This document shows positions 1-10,919 of a stretch of DNA of 64,000 nucleotides, piece by piece. This DNA is from Glycine soja (Eukaryota > Streptophyta > Magnoliopsida > Fabales > Fabaceae). A program made the position numbers and the translations under genes. The stretch lies in NCBI RefSeq assembly GCF_004193775.1, contig NC_041016.1, positions 33,341,511 through 33,405,510 of the forward strand, read 5' to 3'. The notes below the pieces were generated by a model, which was not told where the DNA came from, searched no databases, and worked only from the letters and a program-made list of their open reading frames with translations. How positions within the stretch are numbered: position 1 is the stretch's first letter; the number at the start of each line of letters is the position of its first letter.

Positions 1-219
1 ATCGATTAGATACTCAAAGTAGTCGATTAAAGTATTCTTGTTCACTTATGAACACTTGTAGAAAGAGAAGTAATCAATTATATCACATGATAATCGATTA
101 AAGCACAAACTCCTGAATAAATCAGTCATTGTCTCAAAAACAACTATGTAATCGAGCTTTTCTGCAAGTTTCAAGCTTTAGTCTTCGTGTTTTTCATGAT
201 GCTCCCCCTATCTCTAACA
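1..219 (-). mobile_element. Copia LTR fragment
   Basis: This is the edge of an LTR that closely resembles 55,478-55,950 in the same orientation. It shares the stretches of AATCGATTA-type motifs and the terminal CTCCCCCTATCTCTAACA. The two copies diverge exactly after that sequence, so the LTR end is placed at 219 (LTR starting TGTTAGAG on the minus strand). About 250 bp of the other copy's internal sequence is missing here. No coding sequence is present. Confidence 0.65.
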
Positions 220-1348
220 CTTCTTTCTTCTAATCGTTCCCTATATATCCCAGTACCCTTCTCACACACTTGGCCAAATAGTTGCGCCACTTGCCACCTC
301 ACCTCCATTTTTCACACCTAATGTAGCTCCATGTAGAGCTTGTAGGCCTTGGATCTTCTTCATCAACTGAGTCATTTGCTTCTTGAAGATCAATGGCAGT
401 GGAATGGAGAAAAAGGAAAGCTGATTGGAGATGCCTCTTCAAGGATAAGATGAGTCAAGAACAAGCTCACCACCATAGGAAGTCATGGATAAGAGCTTGA
501 AGGTAGGAGAAGATGAGAAGAGGCAGACAAAGAGAAGGGAACGAAATTTTGGGAAAGATAAGAGGGAGAAAAGGGAATGAAATTTTGTGAGAGAAAAGAG
601 GGAGAATGAGGTCTGAACTTTGAAGTCTAATTTCTCAAAGGATCAAAGTTGCAAAATGCACACACAAGGCCTCTATTTATAGCCTGTGTGTTACACAAAA
701 TTGGAAGGAAATTTGAATTTCTATTCAAATTTCACTTGAATTTCAATTTCAATTTGTGGAGCCAAATTTGGAGCCAAAATTTCACTAATTATGATTAGTG
801 AATTTCAGCTATGGTTCAGCCCACTAATCCAAGATCAAATCCAAGATTCTCCACTAAGTGTGCTTAGGTGTCATGAGGCATGTAAAGCATGAAGGACATA
901 CACAAAGTGTGACTGTATGATGTGGCAATGGGGTGTAGCTAGCAAATGCTCACCTCTCCCTTAGGCTGGTCAAAAATTTAATTGGATTGGACTTCTCCCA
1001 ATTCAATTAAATTTCTCTCCCAACACACACATCAAACAGTGCACTTAATGCATGTGAAATTACAAAATCACCCCTAATACAAAAACTAGTCTAGGTGCCC
1101 TAAAATATAAGGGGTAAAAAATCTTACATTACTAGGGTACCCTCCCAACACCATGGAGCCCTAAATACAAGGCCCAAAAATAATGAAACCCTAATCTAAT
1201 ATGCACAAAGATAAGTGAGTTCATACTTAGTCCATGGGCTCAAAATCTACCCTAAGGCTCATGAAAACCCTAGGGCCTTTTCCTGCATCTCTGGCCCAAT
1301 CTTCTTGGAGTCTTCTATCCAATGCCTTTAGGGGATAGGATTGAATCA
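220..1348 (-). mobile_element. Gypsy LTR (3' LTR, minus-strand element), partly delimited
   Basis: This is non-coding LTR-type sequence with CTATTTATAG near 675. Its last 300 bp (about 1043-1348) match 54,825-55,118 well, and both copies stop at the same terminus (GGAT.GNATCA). If the later solo LTR (1349-3926) is mentally removed, the terminus is followed by a pyrimidine tract at 3932-3945. That tract is a minus-strand polypurine tract, so this should be the 3' LTR of the gypsy relic at 3932-5050. The left edge is uncertain. Confidence 0.55.
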
Positions 1349-2116
1349 TGTTGGACCTTGTGGCCTCAATAACTTGCGAAGGGGTGAATTAATTTTCCAC
1401 TAACAAACTTTTAACCCCCTTCTAAAAGAGATAGGCTTATAATGCAGAAGAAGAAGCAATCAATTTAATAATGTTCTTCAAACATTCAAGACGAAATTGA
1501 TTGCACCAAAATAGATGAGATAAGGGAATAGAGAATGCAAACACTGTTTTATATTGGTTCGGCAAATTCCGTGCCTGCGTCTAGTACTCAAGCAACTCAC
1601 TTGAGATTTTCCACTCTCTTTGTAAAAACCCTTTACAAAGTCTGAACCATACAGGGACAACCCTTCCCTTGTGTTCAGGAATCCTTTACAACAAGAGACC
1701 CTCGATCTCTTAATCCCTTTTCTTTGAATGAGAAGAAAGAAAGAAGAATTCTCTCTTGAAGAGAAAGATATTACAATTGAAGATCAATCAAGATTCCTTA
1801 TTGAATATGCAAGTGTTTGACCAAGGAATCTTTTTGAGGGGATAAGACATTTCAGTTCAGAAAAACTCTCTACCAATTTCGTCCCAAGTCATACATATAT
1901 ATAGGCCTTTGATGGCCATTCAAAATCCAAATGATAAGATGTGACTATTGGCGATATTCCTTGAAAATCCTCTCTGGTAATCGATTATAGCATTAGTGTA
2001 ATCGATTACACAGTTAATTTTCTTGAACAGTTGTGACTCTTCATTTAAAATTTGATTTCCCAATGTTCAGAGTCTCTCAATTACATACGATGTGTAATCG
2101 ATTACACACTTTCATG

Positions 2117-3711
2117 TGTAGAAGCAAGGCTTCATGGTGAATGTGATTCAAAGGTGTTTTGATGATAACAATGATGACAACAAAAGATGATGACAAAGGT
2201 AATGAACAAAAATCTCAAAGATCAAAGAACAACTCAAGTGAATCAAAGAACATCTCAAGTGAATCAAAGAACATCTCAAGTGAATCAAGAACAAGTCAAG
2301 AGTTCAAGAATCAAGAAGAATTCAAGACTCAAGAAGAAAGCCTAGAATCAAGAATCAAGATTCAAGATTCAAGATCTCAAGAATCAAGATCAAGATTCAA
2401 GACTCAAGATTCAAGAATGAAGAAAAGACTCAATCAAGATAAGTATTAAAAAGTTTTTTCAAAACCTTGAATAGCACATGGTTTTTTGACAAAACCTTTA
2501 CCAAAGAGTTTTTACTCTCTGGTAATCGATTACCATATTGTTGTAATCGATTACCAGTAGCAAAATGAGTTTGAAAAAGTTTTCAAACTGAGTTTACAAC
2601 GTTCCAATTATTTTCAAAAGGCTGTAATCGATTACAATGTTTTGGTAATCGATTACCAGTGCCCTTGAACGTTGAAATTCAAATTTAAATGTGAAGAGTC
2701 ACATCCTTTCACTCAAAAGCTGTGTAATCGATTACCAGTGACTGTTTCTGAAAAAATCAAAAGATGTAACTCTTCAAAAAGGTTTTGACTTTTTCAAATG
2801 GGTTTTAAGTTTTTCTAAAAGTTATAACTCTTTTGAATGGTCTACTTGACCAGACATGGAGAGTCTATAAAAGCAAGGCTTTGTTTTACATTTCAAAAAA
2901 TCTTGAATACTTTTGCTTTTCCAATCAATCCTTTACAAGCCTTGAAATCTCTTTGAACATTTTCTTCTTCTTCTTTGTACCAAAAGCTTTCTGAAGTTTT
3001 CTGGTTTTCCAAACCTTGAAAACTTGTGTTATTCATCTTTTTCATTCTCTTCTCTCTTTGCCAAAAAGAATTCGCCAAGGACTAACCGCCTGAATTCTTT
3101 TTGTGTCTCTTTTCTCCCTTTTCCAAAAGAACAAAGGACTAACCGCCTGAATTCTTTTGTGTCTTCCTTCTCCCTTGTATCCCCATTCACAAAGTATCAA
3201 AGGTTTAACAGCCTGAGATCTTTGTCTCAACACATTGGAGGGTACATCCTTTGTGGTACAAGTAGAGGGTACATCTAAATGGGTTTGACTGAGAACAAGA
3301 GATGGTACATCTCTTGTGGATCAGTTCTAGTGGAGGGTACATCCACTAGGTTCAAAGAGAACAAGGGAGGGTACATCCCTTGTGGATCTTTGCTTGTAAA
3401 AGGATTTTTACAAGGTTGAAAGAAATCTCAAGGACCGCAGGTCGCTTGGGGACTGGATGTAGGCACTGGTTGTTGCCGAACCAGTATAAAAACTCTTGTG
3501 TGTTTGTTTCCTTCTTCCCTACTCTTTTACTTTCCGCTGTGCATTTAATTTTCGCTTTTAATTTCTGTTAAGTTTCTCTTCTACTCCTTATTCTCTTAAC
3601 AATTTAGTAAAAGCCTTAAAAGAGTAATTTTTTAATTAGTAAAGGTTTAGGAATAATTAATTCAACCCCCCCCCCCCCTTCTTAATTATTCTGAGGCCAC
3701 TCGATCCAACA
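2117..3711 (-). mobile_element. SIRE1-like solo LTR nested in another solo LTR
   Basis: A 1595-bp LTR reading TGTAGAAGC...GATCCAACA on the plus strand, flanked by TCATG at 2112-2116 and 3712-3716. On the minus strand it starts TGTTGGATCGAGTGGCC. It closely matches 43,828-45,523. It contains degenerate repeats of AATCAAGA/CTCAAGTGAATCAAAG (2220-2440), several TAATCGATTACCA palindromes (2521-2740), a run of CTAACCGCCTGA repeats (3080-3215), and a hairpin array (3232-3383). The long frame at 2159-2449 is translated repeat and is not a gene. The family name is inferred from remembered soybean SIRE1 features. Confidence 0.85.
3232..3383. repeat. Five-unit hairpin array in SIRE1-like LTR (copy 1)
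   Basis: Units at 3232-3254, 3259-3281, 3295-3317, 3327-3349 and 3361-3383 each consist of an 8-nt arm, a 7-nt loop and an 8-nt complementary arm. The loop is GGGTACA, or TGGTACA in the third unit. The arms differ from unit to unit but stay self-complementary in units 3, 4 and 5 (ACAAGAGA, CTAGTGGA and ACAAGGGA with their complements). Unit 1 has two mismatches and unit 2 has lost pairing. Compare 45,050-45,201. Confidence 0.85.
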
Positions 3712-3931
3712 TCATGTGCCTTGGTAATCGATTACATGTATTCCTAATCGATTACTTGTGCCTTGGATGACTTGAAATCTTTTCATTTTGAGGCAAGGCT
3801 TGATCTTGAAGAAATCTTGAATCAAGGCTTTGTTTGTAGAAACATTCTTGTATTAATCTTGAAGCAAATGAGCCTTTTTTTATTCTTCTTTTGACATCAT
3901 CAAAATCATGTATACATACATTCACAAATCA

Positions 3932-5050
3932 TCCCCTCCCCCTTTAAAAGGATTTGACCTCAAATCCAGAGGTTCTTGAAACTCTTGGCTTTTTCCTTCA
4001 ACACCTGTAAATAGGTATTATTAGGCACCAAATCCCTAAGATAGGTGGTATGATAATTGTGTTGAGTAGTGCAACCCTCTTTTATAAAATCATCCATACA
4101 CCCAACATCTTCATGATTCACATACATAGGGACTCTTTTGGTAGGTTTGTTCTTAGTGGTGTTGGGTATGTTAGAGTAGGGTAAGGTCTGAAAACCCCTT
4201 TCCTAGGTATCTTCCCATGAGGGAACATGGTTCCTCACCAACTCTGAGTGGTGCTACAAGTATAGAAAAATATGAGACAAACCTTTTTTAAAAGTTTGTT
4301 AAGTCATGGAACCCCAAGTTTTCCTTATACTTGGTAGAGTGGGCCACTCAGGAATGACCTTTATTCTCTTAGGGTCCACAGGAACCCCTTGATCACTATT
4401 TAAAAAATTAAGGAAAGTAATGCAATAAAACATACTCTTTTCTGTATTTTCATGTTGATTACTCCTACCAAAAAGAACGACAATCCTAAGGTGTCCCATA
4501 TGAGCACCTAGGTTTTTATTGAAACCAAAAATAAGAACAAACCTACCTAAAGAGTCCCTATATGTGCGAATCATGAAGATGTTGGGTGCATGGGTGATTT
4601 TACAAAAAAGGGTTGCACTACTCAACACATTCATCATACCACCTATCTTAGGGATTTGGTGCCTAATGATACCTATTTTGGGCACCAACAAAGCACAAGG
4701 ATTTAAGCTCTTACAAACCAAACCCTCATCCAACAACTCATTTACTTGAGGAATAACCTCAAGCCCAAGAGGTGTGGTAATGCTAATAAGTGTTCTTTTA
4801 CAAAGGAGAAGATGTGGACGTTGTCTAAGAAGGGAAGTTTCTTTAATGTTTGTCTTTATTGCAAAATGACTTTCCTTCTTAGCTAACCTCTTGGAGGAGA
4901 CACTTACCTCCTTACACTCCTCTTTAACCATTAAAGGTAGTTCTTCTTTTCTTTTTCTATTCTTTTCCTCGTCCCATTTGAGTTTTATTTGTATTTGATC
5001 CCCAACCACTTGTGAAGGTTTCAAGGGAACAAGTTTGAACTTTTTTCTTC
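3932..5050 (-). pseudogene. Decayed Ty3/gypsy pol (reverse transcriptase region)
   Basis: The minus-strand frame at 4299-5024 translates to recognisable but scrambled gypsy reverse-transcriptase pieces. These include the N-terminal segment ending ...LNPCALLVPK, a degenerate stretch where the catalytic motif should be, and a C-terminal piece with VDPKRIKVIPEWPT. The catalytic aspartate pair is not legible. The polypurine tract (CCCCTCCCCC on the plus strand, 3932-3945) lies next to the gypsy LTR end once the inserted solo LTR is discounted. About 150 bp of the segment is duplicated in inverted orientation. Non-functional relic. Confidence 0.7.
4010..4678. repeat. Large inverted repeat within the gypsy pol relic
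   Basis: The arm at 4010-4156 is repeated in reverse complement at 4531-4678, separated by about 375 bp. Conserved anchor strings include GGCACCAAATCCCTAAGATA at the outer end and GTAGGTTTGTTCTTA at the inner end. The arms appear roughly 90% identical by eye. A transcript through it could fold into a long hairpin. Confidence 0.85.
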
Positions 5051-5440
5051 CATGGGAACCTTATTTTTTAGAAAACAAACATGTGGCAATACAAAGAAGG
5101 CCAAATAAAGGATAATTTGTGAGCAACCAAGGGAACCTTATTTTTTAGAAAACAACCCCTCATAAGAGACGCCCAATCTAAATCAGAATGAGTGAATTCC
5201 CATGAAATCTTCAAGGTGGCAGCCTAATTAAGATCAGTGATAAATATCAATCCCAAGCCCCATTGACAAAAGTCTACAAATGTTTTTGTTGAATCCATAA
5301 TCATGACAAACCATTAGCAATGCAAATTAAAAGGATGATGGGTATAAGTGATGTCTAACATTCTGCTTAAGTGTTTCAGTATTTTATGTCTTAAAAAGCA
5401 TATATGTTCATTCATTTTGAAATGCTCAAAATGATGATAA
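5051..5440. other. Unassigned TE-derived spacer with a 25-bp direct repeat
   Basis: No gene was seen. A 25-bp string beginning GGGAACCTTATTTTTTAG occurs at 5054-5078 and again at 5131-5155. The rest resembles decayed retrotransposon sequence, but I cannot assign a domain. Confidence 0.4.
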
Positions 5441-7620
5441 AAAAAGTTGTCTCAGAATAGCAGTCAAGAGTTCAAAACTCTTTGGTTAAGGTTTTGTCAA
5501 AAAACCATGTGCTATTCATGATGAATAATGTTTCCCGATGAGTATTTTGGTTTTTGGCAAAGCACTGAACAACATGGCCTTAGACAAGGCTGATCATAGG
5601 CTACATGAGAGCATCCAAAATAAGAATAAAGTTACGTAAAAGTCTACATCAAGATGATGAAGAACTTGACTCTAAAGAAATGAACATTAAAATGGTTCAT
5701 AATGCATCTCAAGAACAACATCATATCTTTCATATGATGCCTCGCATATAGAAAGCACATCATAAGACTGAAGTTAACAACATCTCGCTTTCCACATGTT
5801 GCCACACATATTGAGGGCACATCAGAAAGGGAATGCTAACTACTTTAGAAGATGCAAACCTATTGAAAGATGAATATGTCCATGAGAAACACTGATGAAA
5901 AGCATTAGAATAAAAGAATGAAGATACTACACATGCTAACCTTGGACAGAACACTAACACACCAACAATTGTACCTTCACTCAGTATCTATGAAGCAATC
6001 TTCTTCAAAATGATTTATGCTATGAAGATGTTTTAAGATTGATGAAGTTGTGTTACTTCATAAAGGCATATCATTTGAACTTCAGAAATAACTATTCTGA
6101 TAATGCTTCAAAATGCTCATCATAAAGGTTCCTCAGAATGTCTACCTTAGAATGGTTCTGCAAGCTGTCGTTTCATGGCAACTGTCAAGTTTGTCTACTT
6201 ACTCCAAAAGTCTGTTAGTTGAATGGAGCTCACTTCAACGGTATTCTTTGGAGCTTTAAGACACGTTGGAAGAGCATCTTAAAGACAAGTTGAAGCATTC
6301 CAATGAGAGAAACTTGAGCCTAATCTCTGTGTGACAAATCTACAATTTTTGCTTCAACAGTCTCTATTAGATTAAAGCTTGAAGCCCTTAGATTTTAGTT
6401 TTGGTTTGATAATTTTGCAATTCCTAACATGTTTAATAGATGAGGCATTTGTATTGGATGTTTTAGACTAGGCAAGAGTGTGATATAGTCTTAGTTTTTT
6501 TTTTCATGCTTAGTGATTAATCAAACATGAAGTGCATGAAGTATTCTCATTCTCTAAGTTTCTTAAGAACTTACTTCTACATGAGATTTGGCTAGTAGCA
6601 TCAAATTAATCGATCCTCATTTTGTAATCGAATGCCCAGGCTAGTTTTAGAAGAAGGAAGGATTTGCAGCTTAGGATAATCGATTACCCCAATTCATAAT
6701 CGATTACCTAGCTCCTGGAAACAAAGACAAGCTCTCTATGTGATTTTATAATCAATTACCACACATGATAATCCATTATCCCGTCAACACAGAAGGAATA
6801 AATATTCTTAGACTGAAACGAATTAATTGATCACCCTTTTTGATAATCGATTAACTTGTTTTTGGAAATGCAAAACAAAGGGGATTTTGAAAAATTAATG
6901 GATTACCTAGCTTGATAATTGATTGGATCTATTTTAAATATCAAAATTTATAAATACCCCTATGTGTTTTCTTTTAAAAAGACTCTTGACTTGTTCAGAT
7001 TTAGAGTAAAGCATCTCAAGGGAGTCTTCTAAAAGAATAGCACTGAAATTAGTCTGAAGATTGAAGTTTATCAAAGAATCACTCATTTTACCATCATGAA
7101 TTTATCAACTTGTGAGGAAATATTAAAGACTAAAGATCTACACATTTTAGGTGTATTCAATCCTTTATCTTTTTTTCTTTTAGATTGTGATATTTGGTTA
7201 GGGTTGCCACTGATGTTAGAGAATTGATAGGGTTTCAATGCTAAATCTTTTCTCGTAGGATTCAAGAGAAAGATTTGTTTTGTATTAAAGAATTGTGTGT
7301 GAAAAATGTTTGTACTTATGTTTTCTATATAGTGGAAGTTCTAAAAGGATTTAGAACAACTAGATGTAGATCCAGATTGGACTGAACCAGTATAAAGTCT
7401 TATGTATTTCTCATATTCTCTATTACTCTGAGTTTTGTAATCATATTGGTTGTGGAATTGATCTTAAGGGCCCAAATAATAGTTTCTTATTTCTAAAGAA
7501 TTTTTGAAGAAACTTTGATTGATTTAAGGGGATGTTCTTAATCGGTGTTAAGAACGAATAGGTAAAGATTTTCAAAGAATCTATTCAACCCCCCTTTTAG
7601 ATTCTCAGCTTAATCAAACA
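5441..7620 (-). mobile_element. Copia-type LTR-derived sequence (decayed)
   Basis: This is non-coding. The right edge reads ATTCAACCCCCCTTTTAGA...AATCAAACA, which on the minus strand is a typical LTR start (TGTTTGATT followed by a GGGGGGTTGAAT tract). TAATCGATTACC-type palindromes occur at 6600-6950. At about 5463-5520 there is sequence in inverted orientation matching 2457-2515 of the SIRE1-like LTR. The left edge is not determined and no TSD was found. Confidence 0.45.
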
Positions 7621-8330
7621 GTCTCTTTTGAGAGTGACCCACTTTTGTATTAAGCTTGTAATATGTAATAGATCTAAGATAGAAGTGAGAGATTGTATCT
7701 TTCTAAGTAGAAACCCTATGTGAGATGAAAATTTGTATTTGTGCAGTCTAAATCACATAACTCCTTTGTTGTTATAAGTCCAGTAGTGGCTGGCAAGCTT
7801 GAAATCCAATGGTATGGTTGGTCTAATTGAGGCTAGATTGGAAGTTCAAATGGAATATTCATATGTTGTTGAAATCCAGTGGTTGGTTGCATAAGTGAAA
7901 TCTCATCTTAAAGGGTGAGGACTGGACGTGGCGCAAGCTTAGGGTGAACTGGTACAAAAATAATTGTGCATTATTCTCTTCCCTCTCTTTGCATTGGTTT
8001 TGTTACAAACATGTTAACAGTTTTTATTGATCTTTAAGACAAGAAAACCTTTCACAAATATACTTAAAACTAAACTCTTTATCAATGTTTTTCCAAACAA
8101 ATAAATCCTTTTTAGAAAATAGCACTCAAAATTGTGAACGAACCTTTTGTCCAAAACTACTACAATTTCGTCCTAAGCTCATAATAGTTCTTTATTCTGA
8201 ATTGTTCCCTTCTAAACATCACATCAGAAACCAATTACTTTAAAAAAGAACTTACAAGTTTGAAAAAATCTAATTCAACCCCCCTTCTTATGGTATTTTT
8301 GCCACTTCAATTTTACCAAGCGACAATCAC
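7621..8330. mobile_element. Second LTR-like fragment
   Basis: Non-coding sequence ending in another TCTAATTCAACCCCCCTTCTT tract at about 8268-8288, the same LTR-terminal signature seen at 7583-7598 and 45,478-45,494. It is probably an LTR fragment, but no partner or TSD was recognised. Confidence 0.35.
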
Positions 8331-9245
8331 CATCATAGTTGGGTTGTCTTTTTCTGTTATGAAATTTTCCTAGTTACAAACGTCACACACACACACATAA
8401 TTAAGGTTTTTTTATATGGATCATTTTAGGACTAGTCTCTTGCTGTCAAAATTAATTATACTTTTAATTAGTAAATTTGTAAATATCATGTTTGAGGTTG
8501 TAAGTCGATGATGGAAGAAAAATAGTCAACTGTTTTTTATTGTATAAGAAAAAATAATGGGTTAATTAATTTTTTAGTCCCTCGTTTTATATGATTTCAT
8601 TTTTCGCTCCTCAAAAATATTTTGACTAATTTTGGTCCCCATAAATTTGTCTGTTTCATTTTTAGTTGTCGTAGTTAACTTGGACCGTTAAGTGATGATG
8701 GCCAGCATCCATGTAGGCATATCAAGAGGACAATCATTTGCTGATGTGGTAGCCATATGGTGTTATTTTAAAAATCACCAATGTTTTTTTTTTCAATTTC
8801 TATTTCTAATCCCTAAAAAAGAGTTTGATCGTTTTTAATCCTTCGTGTGCACATGAAGAATAAAAACTAATTCCTAAAACACTTCATATACCTAGTCAAA
8901 GATCATATATTATACACCTTAACTAGCAATGCAAATTAATAAAAACACTACAAATGTGTAGTTAATTCAAAAAAATGACTTCAATTGACCTTTAATTATC
9001 TCCTATATATCTTACTTGAAATAAAATTATAAAATTTTATAAGAAATGCCAAGTTTTCTTCATTTTTTATTGTACTCTTATAAATCTGGATCTTCATTGA
9101 ATAAGAATGTTTTTAAAAATTACTTTTAAAAATTATTCTTAAATGAAAGTATTTTTAAGAGTTATTTTCATGCTCGTTGAGTTACATGTTTTATCCTAAT
9201 CTTGAATATTGAATATGCTTCTTTTTTAATTTTTAATTCCTTTTG
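8331..9245. other. AT-rich intergenic spacer
   Basis: No open frame worth calling. The segment around 8560-8870 (TTTTTAGTCCCTCGTTTTAT..., ...TTTTGGTCCCCATAAATTTG) looks like a dispersed non-autonomous repeat common in legume genomes, but I found no terminal repeat or TSD. Short CA repeat at 8384-8397. Confidence 0.4.
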
Positions 9246-9254
9246 AATATATTT

Positions 9255-9581
9255 GGTTGAATTGTAATTTTGTTCCTCTTTAAATTTTATCATGATTGTG
9301 GTCTTCCTATTTTTTTCTCACAAATTTGGTCCCCCTATTTTAGAAATTTTACAATTTTGATTCAATGTTAAATTTTACATGTTTTTTTTTTATTTTGATC
9401 CAATTAAATCCTAGACCCATCATATCCACTAAAGATACCATAAAAAAACTACTTTAATTAATTAAAACAAAAAATAAAAGTGTCTACAAAAATGGAGATT
9501 AGACCAAAATTATAAATTTTTTAAAATAGGAAGATCATAATCTCAAATAAATAACTAGACAACCAAAGTTACAATTTAACA
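9255..9581. mobile_element. Mutator-type MITE, 327 bp, 9-bp TSD
   Basis: The 9-bp direct repeat AATATATTT flanks the element exactly at 9246-9254 and 9582-9590. The termini are inverted: the left end reads GGTTGAATTGTAATTTTG, and the reverse complement of the right end reads TGTTAAATTGTAACTTTG. Similarity continues inward over about 100 bp. There is no coding capacity. A 9-bp TSD with long imperfect terminal inverted repeats fits a non-autonomous Mutator-like element. Confidence 0.8.
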
Positions 9582-9590
9582 AATATATTT

Positions 9591-10814
9591 CTAAATTTAA
9601 TTTGATTTAACTAGTGCAAAAAATTATTTGTCAACCATACAAATATTCTTCTATCTTTATCCTTACTCAATCTTTGAATCACTTGTACATTTTCATCTAC
9701 CTTTTTCGTTTTATTTTTAAATTAAATTTCAATCTTTTTTTAAAAAAAATATCAATAATTAAAATAGTCTCTATCACAATATAATTTTTTTTATCATAAA
9801 TCTAATTTTTTTATATATATTTAAAAATATTTATTGCAAATTTTATTTATTATAAATTTTAATTATAAAAACAAATAGTTATCCTATGCACTGCATTATA
9901 TTGTTTTAAAAGTCAGATTGAACTATACTAGAAACCTATCTAGTGGTCGATTTGTTAATTCCAAAAATCCGAGCATTTCATAACCAATAAAGAATTGCTC
10001 AAATCGATCCAAAATGAGTAAAAACCAATACAAAACCGAGGCAAAAAAAGAAATTGAAATACGTGTATTTTTTTTTATAAAAAAAACATTTCCTTTCATT
10101 TTTAACTTAATCTAAAAGTTTTAAAGATAATATAAACGTTTAAGAATTTCTCATAAATATAAATCATTGTCAATTATTAATATTTATCTTATAAAATACA
10201 TAAACATTTATATTAATTTATAATTTTATATCCCAATTTCTCATAAATTTATACTTTATTACTTAAATTATTAAATAAATTAAAAGTACAGATTCAATTA
10301 CTAGTTCAATCACAATTTAACTGCGGTTGAATCAATAAACCTTGATCAAATATTTTCTCCCGATTCAATTGTCAGTCCAATTTTTAAAACATTAGTTAAA
10401 CCTAAAATACTAGTTATAATTACAGTTAAAGCTTAATAGGTTGGCCTAATCATTATAGTAGAATCACTCTAATTAGTATATCCATGTGATTCAGGATCCA
10501 ACCACCAGCTGAATGGCTCAGCAACCCAAAAGAAATAGAAAACTCACAAAATGAGGCACTGGGAAACAATAATAGTAATAAATGGGAACCAAATATAGCT
10601 AGATTACATGATTTGTGGAACATTGAGTAGTAAAACCAGTCCTTCATAATCCTTTAAGTTTCACTTTTCCCCCTTTCTGTATATCTCATGCCAATGGTAC
10701 AGGAGGGACGAGCCAATAATTGGTGTAACCATCAAAACCAACTCCACTTCCATTTGTTGTGAAGAAAAAATTTCTCAGCTTCTGGAACCTATCACCCAAA
10801 CAAGTCCCTCATCA
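9591..10814. other. AT-rich spacer and presumed RECA 3' UTR
   Basis: Roughly 9,590-10,440 is very AT-rich with no gene seen. The part next to 10,815 (about 10,450-10,814) should include the 3' UTR of the RECA gene on the minus strand. No canonical poly(A) signal on the minus strand stood out, so the transcript end is not placed. Confidence 0.4.
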
Positions 10815-10919
10815 TTACCTTTCCTCAAACATATCATCATCTTGATGTAGCACTGAACTATTCTTCATGTGTACAGGACTTGTTTGGTTAGTTCCATCAA
10901 TCAATGAAGACCGAACAAC
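10815..10919 (-). CDS. RECA1: RECA terminal exon 13
   Basis: Encodes [18 protein letters not shown]..., ends DDDMFEER, then TAA at 10815-10817. The acceptor is TTTTGTAG after a T-rich tract, and the phase (0) matches exon 12, which ends in an AAG codon. The VRSS.(L/M).DG start and acidic tail agree with plant plastid RecA C-termini as I recall them. It lies 7,922 bp from exon 12, so short-range gene models may miss it. Confidence 0.88.
   Translation of the reverse strand, partial: VVRSSLIDGTNQTSPVHMKNSSVLHQDDDMFEER

Larger units (their letters stand above)
1349..3926 (+). mobile_element. Solo LTR (TGTTGG...TCACA) with TSD AATCA, carrying a nested solo LTR
   Basis: The LTR starts TGTTGGACC and ends TTCACA. 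It is bounded by the 5-bp duplication AATCA at 1344-1348 and 3927-3931. No internal domain is present, so it is a solo LTR left by LTR-LTR recombination. Its own sequence is about 980 bp (1349-2116 plus 3717-3926). The remainder is a second LTR inserted at 2117 with its own TSD. It sits precisely between a gypsy LTR end and that element's polypurine tract, so it is younger than the gypsy element. Confidence 0.8.

Noticed and set aside
2159..2449. A 96-codon open frame rich in Ser, Gln and Glu
   Set aside because: It is a direct translation of AATCAAGA-type tandem repeats inside the SIRE1-like solo LTR, and the second LTR copy breaks it.
3232..3383. CRISPR-like spacing of GAGGGTACATC
   Set aside because: Spacing is irregular, the variable parts are complementary arms of hairpins and not spacers, and the DNA is a plant retrotransposon LTR.
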